The notes under the pieces were generated by a model. It made no database searches and had not been told where the DNA came from. It saw only the letters and a program-made list of their open reading frames with translations. Shown here piece by piece: positions 1-6,366 of a stretch of 8,263 bases of DNA (its first letter is position 1; each line of letters begins with the position of its first letter). The position numbers were made by a program, and so were the translations under genes. This stretch comes from Clostridia bacterium (GTDB lineage: Bacteria > Bacillota > Clostridia > Oscillospirales > UBA644): positions 1 to 8,263 of the forward strand of contig JAFPBP010000259.1 in assembly GCA_017424085.1 (NCBI GenBank), in the 5' to 3' direction.

Positions 1-968
1 GGCAGAGCGGCGCGCAGAGAATCATAGATCGTCAGATGGTAGATCTTCCACAGGAAGAACCATAAAACGGATGCTGCGATGGGAAGGAAGACGAGCCGCC
101 TCTCCCCTGCGGGCGTGCGCTTCAGCGCATCGTAAACCATAAGAAGGACGAACAATCCCCAGAACAAAAAGCCGTTGGCTTTCATCAGGACCAAAAGGAT
201 CAGAACGGGAGCGATGGCGACCCAGCCGCGGGACGGGTGATCAAGATACGATTCCCGCAAGCACCAGATCAGGACCGCCGCAAAGCCCATCTGAGCATCC
301 ACCAAAAGGCTGAAGATCTGCAAGGTTCCGTCGTCAAAGACCAAAAGGCAGGTCACGACGAGGGCGAGGAAGGATGCGGTGGCAAAGCCGTAGGAGGGGA
401 CTCTGCGAACGCGAAAGAACAATGCCGACAAAAGCGCCGCAGACAGGATTCCCTGCCCCAACAGGGCTACGTGCTCCGCCGTTCCCACGGCACGGCAGAA
501 GAAATACAAGAAGGATGCGGTTCCGGGCGGGTAGGAAGTAAACATGGTCACGGTCTCAGGAGTGGGGAAGGAATCAAAGGAGAGCATTTCATACAAGACC
601 GTTGCCCAATGGGAGAAATTATCGTAATGATAGAACCGAACGCCCCACAGAAGCGGGAGGGAGATCAGCGCCGACAAAAAGAAAAAGATCATTGCGGGAG
701 ACCACAGAAACGCCAGCGAAAAGCCCCGACGGCGCGCGGTCACCAAAAAGCAGATCAAAAGCCCCAAGCCGCCCGCGTAGAGCACCATGGAGGCGGGAGC
801 GAGAAATCCCACAAGCCCGCAAGAGAAGAGGATCACCGTCAGACCTGCCAGCGTAACGCCCGGCAGGAAGGCGGAATTCATACGGGTTGCCCGCTTGAGC
901 AGGATCATCCAGCCGCAGACGGAGCATAAAAAGAGAAGCAAGCGGAACACCGTCAACGCCACATCCAC
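1..968 (-). CDS. Polytopic membrane protein, possible GT-C-type glycosyltransferase (3' end outside window)
   Basis: This is an open frame of 322 codons running off the left edge. It starts at a GTG (966-968) placed 9 nt after GGAGG and just downstream of a strong promoter. The translation is almost entirely hydrophobic: I count about eight or nine membrane helices (roughly residues 3-23, 35-56, 59-77, 83-109, 151-175, 194-211, 222-236, 249-281 and 291-307). The longest polar stretch, residues 110-150, contains YDNFSHW (115-121) and YPPGT (146-150). A second loop has FDDGTLQ (211-217) followed by VDAQ (223-226), and LMKANG lies at 261-266. An acidic residue in the first large outer loop of a many-helix protein recalls GT-C enzymes (PMT/ArnT-like), which transfer sugars from lipid carriers. 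That assignment is inference from topology and motif style. An O-antigen or teichoic-acid polymer export/ligation protein is another possibility. Its gene neighbours give no functional hint. Confidence 0.75.
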   Translation of the reverse strand, partial: MDVALTVFRLLLFLCSVCGWMILLKRATRMNSAFLPGVTLAGLTVILFSCGLVGFLAPASMVLYAGGLGLLICFLVTARRRGFSLAFLWSPAMIFFFLSALISLPLLWGVRFYHYDNFSHWATVLYEMLSFDSFPTPETVTMFTSYPPGTASFLYFFCRAVGTAEHVALLGQGILSAALLSALFFRVRRVPSYGFATASFLALVVTCLLVFDDGTLQIFSLLVDAQMGFAAVLIWCLRESYLDHPSRGWVAIAPVLILLVLMKANGFLFWGLFVLLMVYDALKRTPAGERRLVFLPIAASVLWFFLWKIYHLTIYDSLRAAL

Positions 969-977
969 AAGCCGTCA

Positions 978-982
978 CCTCC
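978..982 (-). promoter_or_regulatory. Ribosome binding site that fixes the GTG start
   Basis: GGAGG on the minus strand lies 9 nt before the GTG at 966-968. A second in-frame GTG two codons later (960-962) would be 15 nt away, so the first is preferred. No ATG start is available at a sensible distance. Confidence 0.75.
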
Positions 983-1004
983 CACGAAAAAGTTTTATAC
1001 CCAT

Positions 1005-1033
1005 ATTATACCATAAAACGATCTTTTTCGCAA
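1005..1033 (-). promoter_or_regulatory. Sigma-A promoter of the membrane-protein gene
   Basis: On the minus strand, the -35 is TTGCGA (1028-1033), followed by a 17-bp spacer and -10 TATAAT (1005-1010). The -10 is extended by TGG directly upstream. The start codon lies about 37 nt downstream of the -10, so the leader is short. Confidence 0.85.
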
Positions 1034-1040
1034 GTCCCTC

Positions 1041-1069
1041 TTGAATTTATCAAAAAAATGTGCTATAAT
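1041..1069 (+). promoter_or_regulatory. Sigma-A promoter of the EEP-family gene
   Basis: The -35 is TTGAAT (1041-1046), with a 17-bp spacer and -10 TATAAT (1064-1069) preceded by TGC (extended -10). Its -35 is only 7 bp from the -35 of the divergent promoter on the other strand. Confidence 0.88.
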
Positions 1070-1098
1070 GAAGCCATCAAGCCGAGAGGAGAATTGTC

Positions 1099-1827
1099 AT
1101 GAATCTGCGCATTGCCACCTATAATATCTTTCACGGGGAGGATCACCCCAAGCGGCTTGCGGGAGAGCGGGTCATCGACCTGAAGAAGACCGCCGAAGCC
1201 ATCCGACAGACGGGCGCCGTTCTGTGCGGGCTGAACGAGGTTCGCAGCCAGCAAGGCGAGGGGCTGTGCAATCAGGCGCAAGCCATCGGCGAGGCGCTGG
1301 GCTGGAATTACCTCTTCTGCCCTGCCATTCCCATTGCAAACGGGGAATACGGAAACGCGCTGGTGAGCAAATTTCCCATCATTTCCTATACCCTGCACCC
1401 CATCCGCACCACCCCCGAGATGCGCGTGAACGGAGCACACTTTGAGGATCGGGTCTTAGGGGAGATCTGCATCGATATAGATCGGACCGCCGTAACGGTT
1501 CTGGTCTGCCATTTCGGGCTCAACGACGTGGAGCAGAGGCTGGCGACCGAGCTGGTTCTGCAGCGGGCGGCCGAGATCAAGACCCCGTTGATCTTCATGG
1601 GAGACCTGAACCTTTTACCCAACCATGAATACATCGAAAAAATCGCTTCCGTTCTGACCGACACGGCGTCGGTCTCGAAGGATCCTCTGCTCACCTTCCC
1701 CGCCTACGGAGCGGATCGAAAGATCGACTATATCTTCGTCAACGACAAATGCAAGGTGTGCGGCACGCACGTGCCCAACATCGGCGTTTCCGACCATCTG
1801 CCCGTGGTGGCGGATCTGGAGATCTGA
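1099..1827 (+). CDS. Endonuclease/exonuclease/phosphatase (EEP) family hydrolase
   Basis: This 242-residue protein carries the full set of EEP-superfamily motifs in order: TYNIFHG (N8, metal/phosphate contact), GLNEV (E47, metal ligand), a GNALVSKFPI segment (85-94), CHFG (H138), GDLN (168-171, with D169 and N171), KIDYIF (209-214) and SDHLPV (231-236, with D232 and H233). These residues hydrolyse phosphodiester or phosphomonoester bonds with a divalent metal. The family spans AP endonucleases, DNase I, sphingomyelinases and inositol phosphatases, so the substrate cannot be read from motifs alone. There is no signal peptide or membrane segment, so it is presumably cytoplasmic. The length matches the compact single-domain members of the family. 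The ATG is supported by AGAGGAG (1085-1091). It is a single gene with its own promoter, ending in a terminator shared with the convergent hydrolase gene. Confidence 0.9.
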   Translation: MNLRIATYNIFHGEDHPKRLAGERVIDLKKTAEAIRQTGAVLCGLNEVRSQQGEGLCNQAQAIGEALGWNYLFCPAIPIANGEYGNALVSKFPIISYTLHPIRTTPEMRVNGAHFEDRVLGEICIDIDRTAVTVLVCHFGLNDVEQRLATELVLQRAAEIKTPLIFMGDLNLLPNHEYIEKIASVLTDTASVSKDPLLTFPAYGADRKIDYIFVNDKCKVCGTHVPNIGVSDHLPVVADLEI

Positions 1828-1843
1828 ATCGGAATCACAAAAC

Positions 1844-1881
1844 AAGAACGGAGCCGAGGGGTTTCCCTCGGCTCCGTTCTT
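1844..1881. terminator. Bidirectional intrinsic terminator between convergent genes
   Basis: A perfect 17-bp stem (1844-1860 with 1865-1881) closes a 4-nt loop. Plus-strand transcripts from the EEP gene leave the hairpin into a U-rich tail (TTTTAT, from the stem end onward). Minus-strand transcripts from the hydrolase leave into GTTTTG. The hairpin abuts the hydrolase stop codon (1882-1884), leaving no spare 3' sequence on that side. Confidence 0.93.
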
Positions 1882-3471
1882 TTATGCATTTTTCACGTAT
1901 TTTCCGTAAACCGCAATCGCTTCCTTCTGGATCTCATTCTCGGGAGTGATCCCGTCGAGAACTCCTTGGAAGGAGGCAAGATCCGCATTGGGGCGGAAGA
2001 AGGTCAGATCCTTGTAGGTGATGATGATCCCGTTGACCGTGTCGAAGAGGTTGAAGCCCTCGGGTACCGACTGACCGAGAATATGGCGGGTCAAGCCCAG
2101 CTCAAATTCCTTGTCGTCCAGAATCGGAGCATGCTTCCAGGTGCGGTCCGCAAAGGCGGGAAGCGCCGCAAGGAAGATGAAATCGTAATAGTTGATGTTG
2201 GGACGGGTATCACCCCAAGCGCACATATCGCCGCCCAAAATCTGATGCGCCGCCTCGGGAAGATCGGCGGGGGCGATGACGGGGTTCCAGGTGCGAAGCT
2301 TTTCCCAGCGGATGTAAAGGTCGATGTAGGTATTGGGATAATCGGCGTTGACCACCGTAAACCCTTCCTCCAAAAAGCGAGCCATGGAGCAGCCCTCGCG
2401 GGGACCGCGATTTTTGCCCGCAACCCGCCAGAATTCGATGAGGATATCACGGGGAAGCTCGGGGGATTTGGAAATGTCGATGTTATCGTTCCACATCATC
2501 ATCTTCTTGCCAAGAGACGTGATGATCCCATACATACGGCGGAGGAAATAGTAAAAAAGCTCGGTCTCGTTTTCAATGCCGTTTTCGCGGCAGAACGCCT
2601 GACAGCGGGGGCATTCGTTCCAGCGGTGGAAATGGTCCGTATCCCGCATGGCGATCTCATCGGTTCCGATGTGGATATATTCGTAGGGGAAGATCTCCGC
2701 CAGCTCCGCAAAGATGGGGGTCAAAAATTCATAAAGCGCCTCGTTGGAAACGCACGCCACGTAGTTGGTCATATTCTCGGGGATCTCCACCTCGCAGGAC
2801 AGGTGAGGAGCGTACTGCAACAGAACGCGGGCATGGGCGGGAATATCGAATTCGGGGATAATATCAATGCCCAGCGTGGCGGCGTAGGCGATGACCTCCT
2901 TCATCTCCTCTACGGAATAATACAATCCGTCCTGGGAGGGGAAATCGGGATACGCCTCGGAGCGCAGGCAGTAGCCGCCCGCATCGCTGAGATGAAGGCG
3001 AAGCTTGGTCATCTTGCACATTGCCATCCGCAGAATGCACCGCTTCAGATCGGGCACGGGAATGAACCGACGGGCGGGGTCCAGCATGAGGGCACGGAAG
3101 GAGGAATCGGGCCAGTCGGAGATGCGAAGCACGGGGCAGGTAACGGTCCCGTCGGCAACGACCAGAAGCTGGGACAGGGTCGCCAGAGCATTGCGTCCGC
3201 CGAGATAATCCTTGAAGATCACGTTGACGGCAGATTCGGTGACAGACAGAGAATAGAACTCGTCGAAGCGGGAGCAGTTGGGCTGAACGGACAGAACAAC
3301 GTCCGCCTCGGCACGGGCATCACACAAAAGAAGAGGCAGGTCGGGACGGAACTCCAGCCAAACCGCCAGAAGATCGGTGGAGGGGGCGTCGGCGCAAAAC
3401 ACCTTCAAGGGAAGGGAAAAGGTTGCGGTTTGCTTGGAGCGGGTTTCACTTTTTACGCGGGGAATGATCAT
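1882..3471 (-). CDS. Glycoside hydrolase family 20 (beta-N-acetylhexosaminidase-like)
   Basis: This 529-residue protein has the GH20 layout. Residues about 15-115 form an N-terminal GH20b-like alpha/beta domain (NVIFKDYLGGRNAL at 83-96). The (beta/alpha)8 barrel starts at SFRALMLDPAR (124-134, with the substrate-binding Arg 126). The barrel contains KLRLHLSD (156-163), PEFDIPAHA (206-214, with His 213) and HIGTDE (267-272). D271-E272 is the catalytic pair of substrate-assisted GH20 chemistry. MMWND (335-339) and GGDMCAWGD (423-431) supply the usual late aromatic residues. Such enzymes remove terminal GlcNAc or GalNAc from glycans, chitin or peptidoglycan fragments. There is no signal peptide, so it likely acts in the cytoplasm on imported oligosaccharides. 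Exact specificity (beta-hexosaminidase, lacto-N-biosidase or other) is not readable. The ATG is preceded by GGAGG at 8 nt. It is transcribed alone from its own promoter. Confidence 0.92.
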   Translation of the reverse strand: MIIPRVKSETRSKQTATFSLPLKVFCADAPSTDLLAVWLEFRPDLPLLLCDARAEADVVLSVQPNCSRFDEFYSLSVTESAVNVIFKDYLGGRNALATLSQLLVVADGTVTCPVLRISDWPDSSFRALMLDPARRFIPVPDLKRCILRMAMCKMTKLRLHLSDAGGYCLRSEAYPDFPSQDGLYYSVEEMKEVIAYAATLGIDIIPEFDIPAHARVLLQYAPHLSCEVEIPENMTNYVACVSNEALYEFLTPIFAELAEIFPYEYIHIGTDEIAMRDTDHFHRWNECPRCQAFCRENGIENETELFYYFLRRMYGIITSLGKKMMMWNDNIDISKSPELPRDILIEFWRVAGKNRGPREGCSMARFLEEGFTVVNADYPNTYIDLYIRWEKLRTWNPVIAPADLPEAAHQILGGDMCAWGDTRPNINYYDFIFLAALPAFADRTWKHAPILDDKEFELGLTRHILGQSVPEGFNLFDTVNGIIITYKDLTFFRPNADLASFQGVLDGITPENEIQKEAIAVYGKYVKNA

Positions 3472-3492
3472 GGGTAAAACCTCCTGTTGATT

Positions 3493-3505
3493 GTTCCATG
3501 GGAAC
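3493..3505. repeat. Short inverted repeat in the GH20 leader
   Basis: GTTCC and GGAAC arms are separated by 3 bp. The repeat lies 22 bp upstream of the GH20 start codon and downstream of its promoter. It could be an operator half-site pair or simply a small hairpin near the ribosome binding site. There is no independent support for either reading. Confidence 0.3.
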
Positions 3506-3564
3506 GGATCGTATTTTCTTCAGCCGTTTTTCGCTGTAATAAAAAGAAACGGGGTCTGTTTTTT

Positions 3565-3593
3565 ATTATAGCACAAATCCTCTCCCCTGTCAA
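3565..3593 (-). promoter_or_regulatory. Consensus sigma-A promoter of the GH20 gene
   Basis: On the minus strand there is a perfect TTGACA (3588-3593), a 17-bp spacer and a perfect TATAAT (3565-3570) with TGC extension. Transcription should start near 3558, giving a leader of about 85 nt. A match this good predicts high basal expression unless it is repressed. Confidence 0.93.
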
Positions 3594-3628
3594 GGAAAAT
3601 AACGAGGGGCGTTTATTTGTCGAAAAAA

Positions 3629-3655
3629 ATTCCCCCGCAGAAAAGGTCTGCGGGG
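3629..3655 (-). terminator. Intrinsic terminator of the small membrane-protein operon
   Basis: A 9-bp GC-rich stem (3633-3641 with 3647-3655) has a 5-nt loop. On the minus strand it is followed by GAA and a run of seven U residues. It lies 6 nt beyond the stop codon of the 115-residue protein and separates that operon from the GH20 promoter. Confidence 0.88.
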
Positions 3656-3661
3656 ACAAGA

Positions 3662-4009
3662 TCAAAGAAACGAAGGGAAAGACGCGGCAAAAAAATACAA
3701 AGACATCAAAACCGGATAAAACATCACCATAGGAAGAATGACCTCCAGAAGGGTATGGATCAGACGCTTTTCATGACGGCGCCAATAATTGACCTTCCAC
3801 AAATGAACGAAAACGTAGCACCCGAGGCAAAACAAAAAGAACGCCGGGATAACGAATGCCTTCGGGGTAAGATCACTCCATGCGTCGGGGAGAAAGGCGC
3901 GGTAATACATGAGAAAGAACAGATACGTAAAAAGGGTTGCGGGGCAAAGGATCCCGTACGACACGGCAAAGATCGCACCGTGGACGGTATCAATGCTTTT
4001 CTGAGACAT
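3662..4009 (-). CDS. Small membrane protein, unknown function (115 aa)
   Basis: I do not recognise this protein. It has three probable membrane helices, at roughly residues 11-36, 50-72 and 86-112. A basic stretch, WKVNYWRRHEKR (71-82), follows the second helix and suggests a cytoplasmic loop by the positive-inside rule. Cysteines at 22, 61 and 64 lie inside helices and form no recognisable metal motif. There is no signal peptidase site. It is the distal gene of a two-gene unit: its AGGAGG (4016-4021) overlaps the stop codon of the upstream gene, with only 11 bp between the frames. This tight spacing and the following terminator support a real, translated gene. The two products may work together, which is inference only. 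Confidence 0.72.
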   Translation of the reverse strand: MSQKSIDTVHGAIFAVSYGILCPATLFTYLFFLMYYRAFLPDAWSDLTPKAFVIPAFFLFCLGCYVFVHLWKVNYWRRHEKRLIHTLLEVILPMVMFYPVLMSLYFFAASFPSFL

Positions 4010-4020
4010 ATCCTACCTCC

Positions 4021-4332
4021 TCAAAACAACAGACGGTCAAAGAGCATCAGCAGAGCGAACGCTAAGGGGACGCTGGAAAAGACGGGAAGAAGCAGGAGAA
4101 GCAATTCTCCCACAAGAGAGGCCTTCACGCCGCGAACCATCCGATCCTTGAGCACGTGGAGGGCGATAATACCACCCAGACACAAAAGCAGGAGCGGCAC
4201 AAACAGCCAAGCCCATTCCCCATGGGCGATAAACGCCCCGAGAAAGGATGCGGCGGCGATGGAACCGAGAATGCCGTCGCCGATGGCAGTAAGCCCGAGA
4301 ATGACGTTTGCTGAAAGTTTACGGGGATCCAT
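4021..4332 (-). CDS. Small membrane protein, unknown function (103 aa)
   Basis: I do not recognise this protein. It has three likely membrane helices: residues 8-35 (rich in Gly/Ala/Ile, with the sequence GLTAIGDGILGSIAAASF), 41-61, and 73-101, which is very Leu-rich. A short basic loop, KDRMVRGVK (62-70), separates helices two and three. The start ATG follows AAAGGA at about 8 nt. It is the first gene of an operon with the 115-residue membrane protein. The two proteins share size and helix number but no obvious sequence similarity. I see no strong promoter directly upstream. The transporter terminator at 4394-4429 shields it from read-through, so it probably uses a weak promoter in 4345-4395. 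Confidence 0.7.
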   Translation of the reverse strand: MDPRKLSANVILGLTAIGDGILGSIAAASFLGAFIAHGEWAWLFVPLLLLCLGGIIALHVLKDRMVRGVKASLVGELLLLLLPVFSSVPLAFALLMLFDRLLF

Positions 4333-4393
4333 GGAATCATTCCTTTCCGAAGAAGGTTTTATCTATAAGATTCGGGGAACGGGAAAACGTTAC

Positions 4394-4429
4394 AAAAAAA
4401 ACGGAAGGCGTGACGAGCACGCCTTCCGT
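4394..4429 (-). terminator. Intrinsic terminator after the NhaC-family gene
   Basis: A perfect 12-bp stem (4401-4412 with 4418-4429) closes a 5-nt loop. On the minus strand it is followed by a run of U residues (4394-4400). It lies 10 bp beyond the transporter stop codon at 4440-4442. Confidence 0.94.
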
Positions 4430-4439
4430 ATCGGATCGA

Positions 4440-6101
4440 TTATTTCTTGTTGCGGTCGGTCAGCCACGAAAGAAGGAACAGGAGGGCAAACAACAGAACC
4501 AAGCTGATTCCCAGAACCAGGAAGACGTTCTGTACGAAGCCTGCGATCAGATAACCAACCAAGCAGACCGAAGCCACGGTCATGGCGTAGGGCAGCTGAG
4601 TGGCAACGTGGGTCACGTGGTCGCAACGGGCGCCCGTTGACGACATGATGGTGGTATCGGAGATGGGGGAGCAATGGTCGCCGCAAACGGCACCCGCAAG
4701 GCAGGCGGAGATGCAGACGATGACCATGGAGGGGATGGCGCCGCCGTCGGCAACTGCCGCAAGGCTTTCCTCAAAGACACCCGTAACGATGGGGATCAGA
4801 ATTCCGAAGGTGCCCCAAGAGGTGCCCGTAGCGAAGGACAGGAACACGGCAACCAGGAAGAGGATGGCGGGAAGAAGGATCTGCAGAGCGGTGAACTGCT
4901 CCACCACGCCCGCAACGAAGGAGGAGGCGCCCAGAAGACCGGTCATGCTCTTCAGGCCCCATGCGAAGGTGAGGATCAGAATAGCGGGGACCATCTGCTT
5001 GAAGCCCTCGGGAATGGAGGACATGCAATCACGGAAGGACAAAACGCGGCGGAAGAGGAAATAGAGCACGTCGATGATCAGCGCGATCAGAGAGCCGAAG
5101 GCGAGACCGTACGAGGCGTCGCACTTGGCAAAGGCATTGACGATATCCACGCCCGAGAAGAAGCCGCCCGTATAAAGCATACCGCCTACGCAGCAGATGA
5201 TCAGGATCACAACGGGAAGGATCAGATCGATAACCTTACCCTTGGTATTGACCTTGTTATCCTCGGAGGAATCCACGTTATGGTCGATGCTTTCGTCGGT
5301 TTCGCCCGCAAGAGCCATCTGCTCGTAACGGCGCATGGGACCGAAGTCCTTGCCGCTCAGAGCGAGATAAAAGACCATGACAAGGGTAAGCAGAGCGTAG
5401 AGGTTATAGGGAATGGTCTGAATGAACAGGCTGATGCCGTTGACCCCCTCCACGGTTCCGCTGACAGCGGCAGCCCAAGAGGAAATGGGAGCGATAATGC
5501 AGATGGGAGCGGCGGTGGCGTCGATGAGGTAGGCAAGCTTTGCGCGGGAAATGCGCTGCTTATCGGTGAGGGGACGCATTACGCTGCCTACGGTCAGACA
5601 GTTGAAATAGTCGTCCACGAAGATCAGAACGCCCAGCCCGAAGGTGGATGCCTGAGCCCCGCGACGGGTGGAGATCTTGCGGGACGCCCATTCCCCGTAG
5701 GCGCGGCTTCCGCCCGCACGGTTCATCATGACGACGATGATACCGAGAACCACGAGGAAGATCAGAATGCCCACGTTGTATGCGTCGGACAGGTTGGCGA
5801 TCAAGCCGTCGTTGACCACGGCGTTCCAGGTGGTTTCAATGCTGAATCCGCCTGCGGAGATGCCGTACAGAACGCCACCGGTGAGAATTCCGATGAACAG
5901 AGACGAATAAACCTCCTTGGTGATCAGCGCCAGAACGATGGCGACCACGGGGGGCAAGAGGGAAATTGCGGTTTCATAGAAGATGCTGGAGTATTCCTCC
6001 ACGGACTCTCCCGTCTCTTCGGCGAAGGCGGTCATAGAGAATGCACCGACCACCAGCAGACAGAGCAGAAGGATTCCGAGGATGCGAAGAGATTTTTTCA
6101 T
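4440..6101 (-). CDS. NhaC-family transporter, probable lysine transporter
   Basis: This 553-residue polytopic protein has about 12 helices and clear NhaC-superfamily motifs: DDYFNCLTVGSVMRP (163-177), IDATAAPICIIAP (193-205), SFATGTSWGTFG (422-433) and CGDHCSPISDTT (473-484). The superfamily exchanges Na+ or H+ with cations or organic substrates across the cytoplasmic membrane. The leader contains a lysine riboswitch, and NhaC-superfamily genes under such switches have been proposed as lysine transporters, so lysine is the likely substrate. Direction and coupling ion are not visible. The N-terminus resembles a cleavable signal peptide: MKK, then a hydrophobic core, then AFA at 25-27 before EE. 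A hydrophilic acidic loop (about 260-287) splits the protein. I chose the ATG at 6099-6101 because GGAGG lies 9 nt upstream. The ATG three codons earlier touches the ribosome binding site. The gene is monocistronic, with its own promoter and terminator. Confidence 0.92.
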   Translation of the reverse strand: MKKSLRILGILLLCLLVVGAFSMTAFAEETGESVEEYSSIFYETAISLLPPVVAIVLALITKEVYSSLFIGILTGGVLYGISAGGFSIETTWNAVVNDGLIANLSDAYNVGILIFLVVLGIIVVMMNRAGGSRAYGEWASRKISTRRGAQASTFGLGVLIFVDDYFNCLTVGSVMRPLTDKQRISRAKLAYLIDATAAPICIIAPISSWAAAVSGTVEGVNGISLFIQTIPYNLYALLTLVMVFYLALSGKDFGPMRRYEQMALAGETDESIDHNVDSSEDNKVNTKGKVIDLILPVVILIICCVGGMLYTGGFFSGVDIVNAFAKCDASYGLAFGSLIALIIDVLYFLFRRVLSFRDCMSSIPEGFKQMVPAILILTFAWGLKSMTGLLGASSFVAGVVEQFTALQILLPAILFLVAVFLSFATGTSWGTFGILIPIVTGVFEESLAAVADGGAIPSMVIVCISACLAGAVCGDHCSPISDTTIMSSTGARCDHVTHVATQLPYAMTVASVCLVGYLIAGFVQNVFLVLGISLVLLFALLFLLSWLTDRNKK

Positions 6102-6110
6102 GAGAATCAT

Positions 6111-6115
6111 CCTCC
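6111..6115 (-). promoter_or_regulatory. Ribosome binding site that decides the transporter start
   Basis: GGAGG on the minus strand is followed immediately by ATG (6108-6110), which leaves no spacing. The next in-frame ATG (6099-6101) is 9 nt away, so translation should begin there and the protein starts MKKS. Confidence 0.8.
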
Positions 6116-6128
6116 CAAAATTTTATAC

Positions 6129-6159
6129 AAAAAATGCCATGAAGCGAAACGCTCCATGG
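6129..6159 (-). terminator. Riboswitch-controlled intrinsic terminator
   Basis: On the minus strand, a 10-bp stem (6150-6159 with 6137-6146, one G-U pair) has a UUU loop and is followed by CA and six U residues (6129-6134). It lies between the lysine aptamer and the transporter ribosome binding site. Its 3' arm can instead pair with aptamer sequence at 6187-6196, which makes it the expression platform. Confidence 0.9.
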
Positions 6160-6180
6160 ACAAAAGTTCCCCCTTGAACA

Positions 6181-6338
6181 CGATAGCGCTCCACAAATGC
6201 TTGTGGCAGTACGGTGCATATTCTGCCCCGTCCCGACTGCGGCTGAAAGGCTCTCACCGCAATCTCGGCGGAAGCTCTCCGAATCCGGACCCGCCTCGGG
6301 CCTCTTTGTCGGATCGGGTAACTGCCGCGCCTCTACCG
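6181..6338 (-). ncRNA. Lysine riboswitch (L box) aptamer
   Basis: The minus-strand RNA folds into the five-helix lysine aptamer. P1 is CGGUAG (6333-6338) with CUAUCG (6181-6186). P2 begins with AGAGGCGC and shows the diagnostic two-nucleotide bulge: GG-CG-CGG (6325-6331) with CCGCC (6267-6271). An extended P2 arm (CCGAUCCG with CGGAUUCGG, one bulge) carries L2. P3 pairs 6256-6261 with 6238-6243, P4 lies at 6213-6229, and P5 is CCACAA with UUGUGG (6191-6206). L2 (AGAGGC, 6300-6305) can pair with L3 (GCCUUU, 6246-6251), matching the kissing loop of this class. Core stretches GCCGAGA and UCGGGA flank P3, where GCCGAAG and CUGGG are usual. The downstream terminator predicts that lysine turns expression off. 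I recognised the class by hand comparison with the B. subtilis lysC and T. maritima switches. Confidence 0.88.
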
Positions 6339-6366
6339 AAAGTTTTGGCATCTTCAGTACGCCTAC

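Noticed and set aside
237..929. Plus-strand frame of 230 codons opposite the first membrane protein
   Set aside because: The translation is extremely rich in charged and Gln residues, as expected for the reverse strand of a hydrophobic membrane protein. The minus-strand GTG frame has a promoter, a ribosome binding site and membrane helices.
1966..3477. Long plus-strand open frame (503 codons) opposite the GH20 gene
   Set aside because: It is antisense to a gene with complete GH20 catalytic motifs, its translation is low-complexity Gly-rich with no recognisable domain, and it has no promoter.
4360..4395. Possible promoter for the small membrane-protein operon (TAGATA or TATAGA as -10)
   Set aside because: The best -35 is only GTTTTC at 15 or 17 bp. 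This is too weak to list as a feature, although some promoter is expected here because the upstream terminator is strong.
5974..6351. Minus-strand frame starting inside the lysine riboswitch
   Set aside because: It is in a different frame from the transporter, begins inside structured RNA without a ribosome binding site and shows no coding signature. The leader is fully explained by aptamer and terminator.
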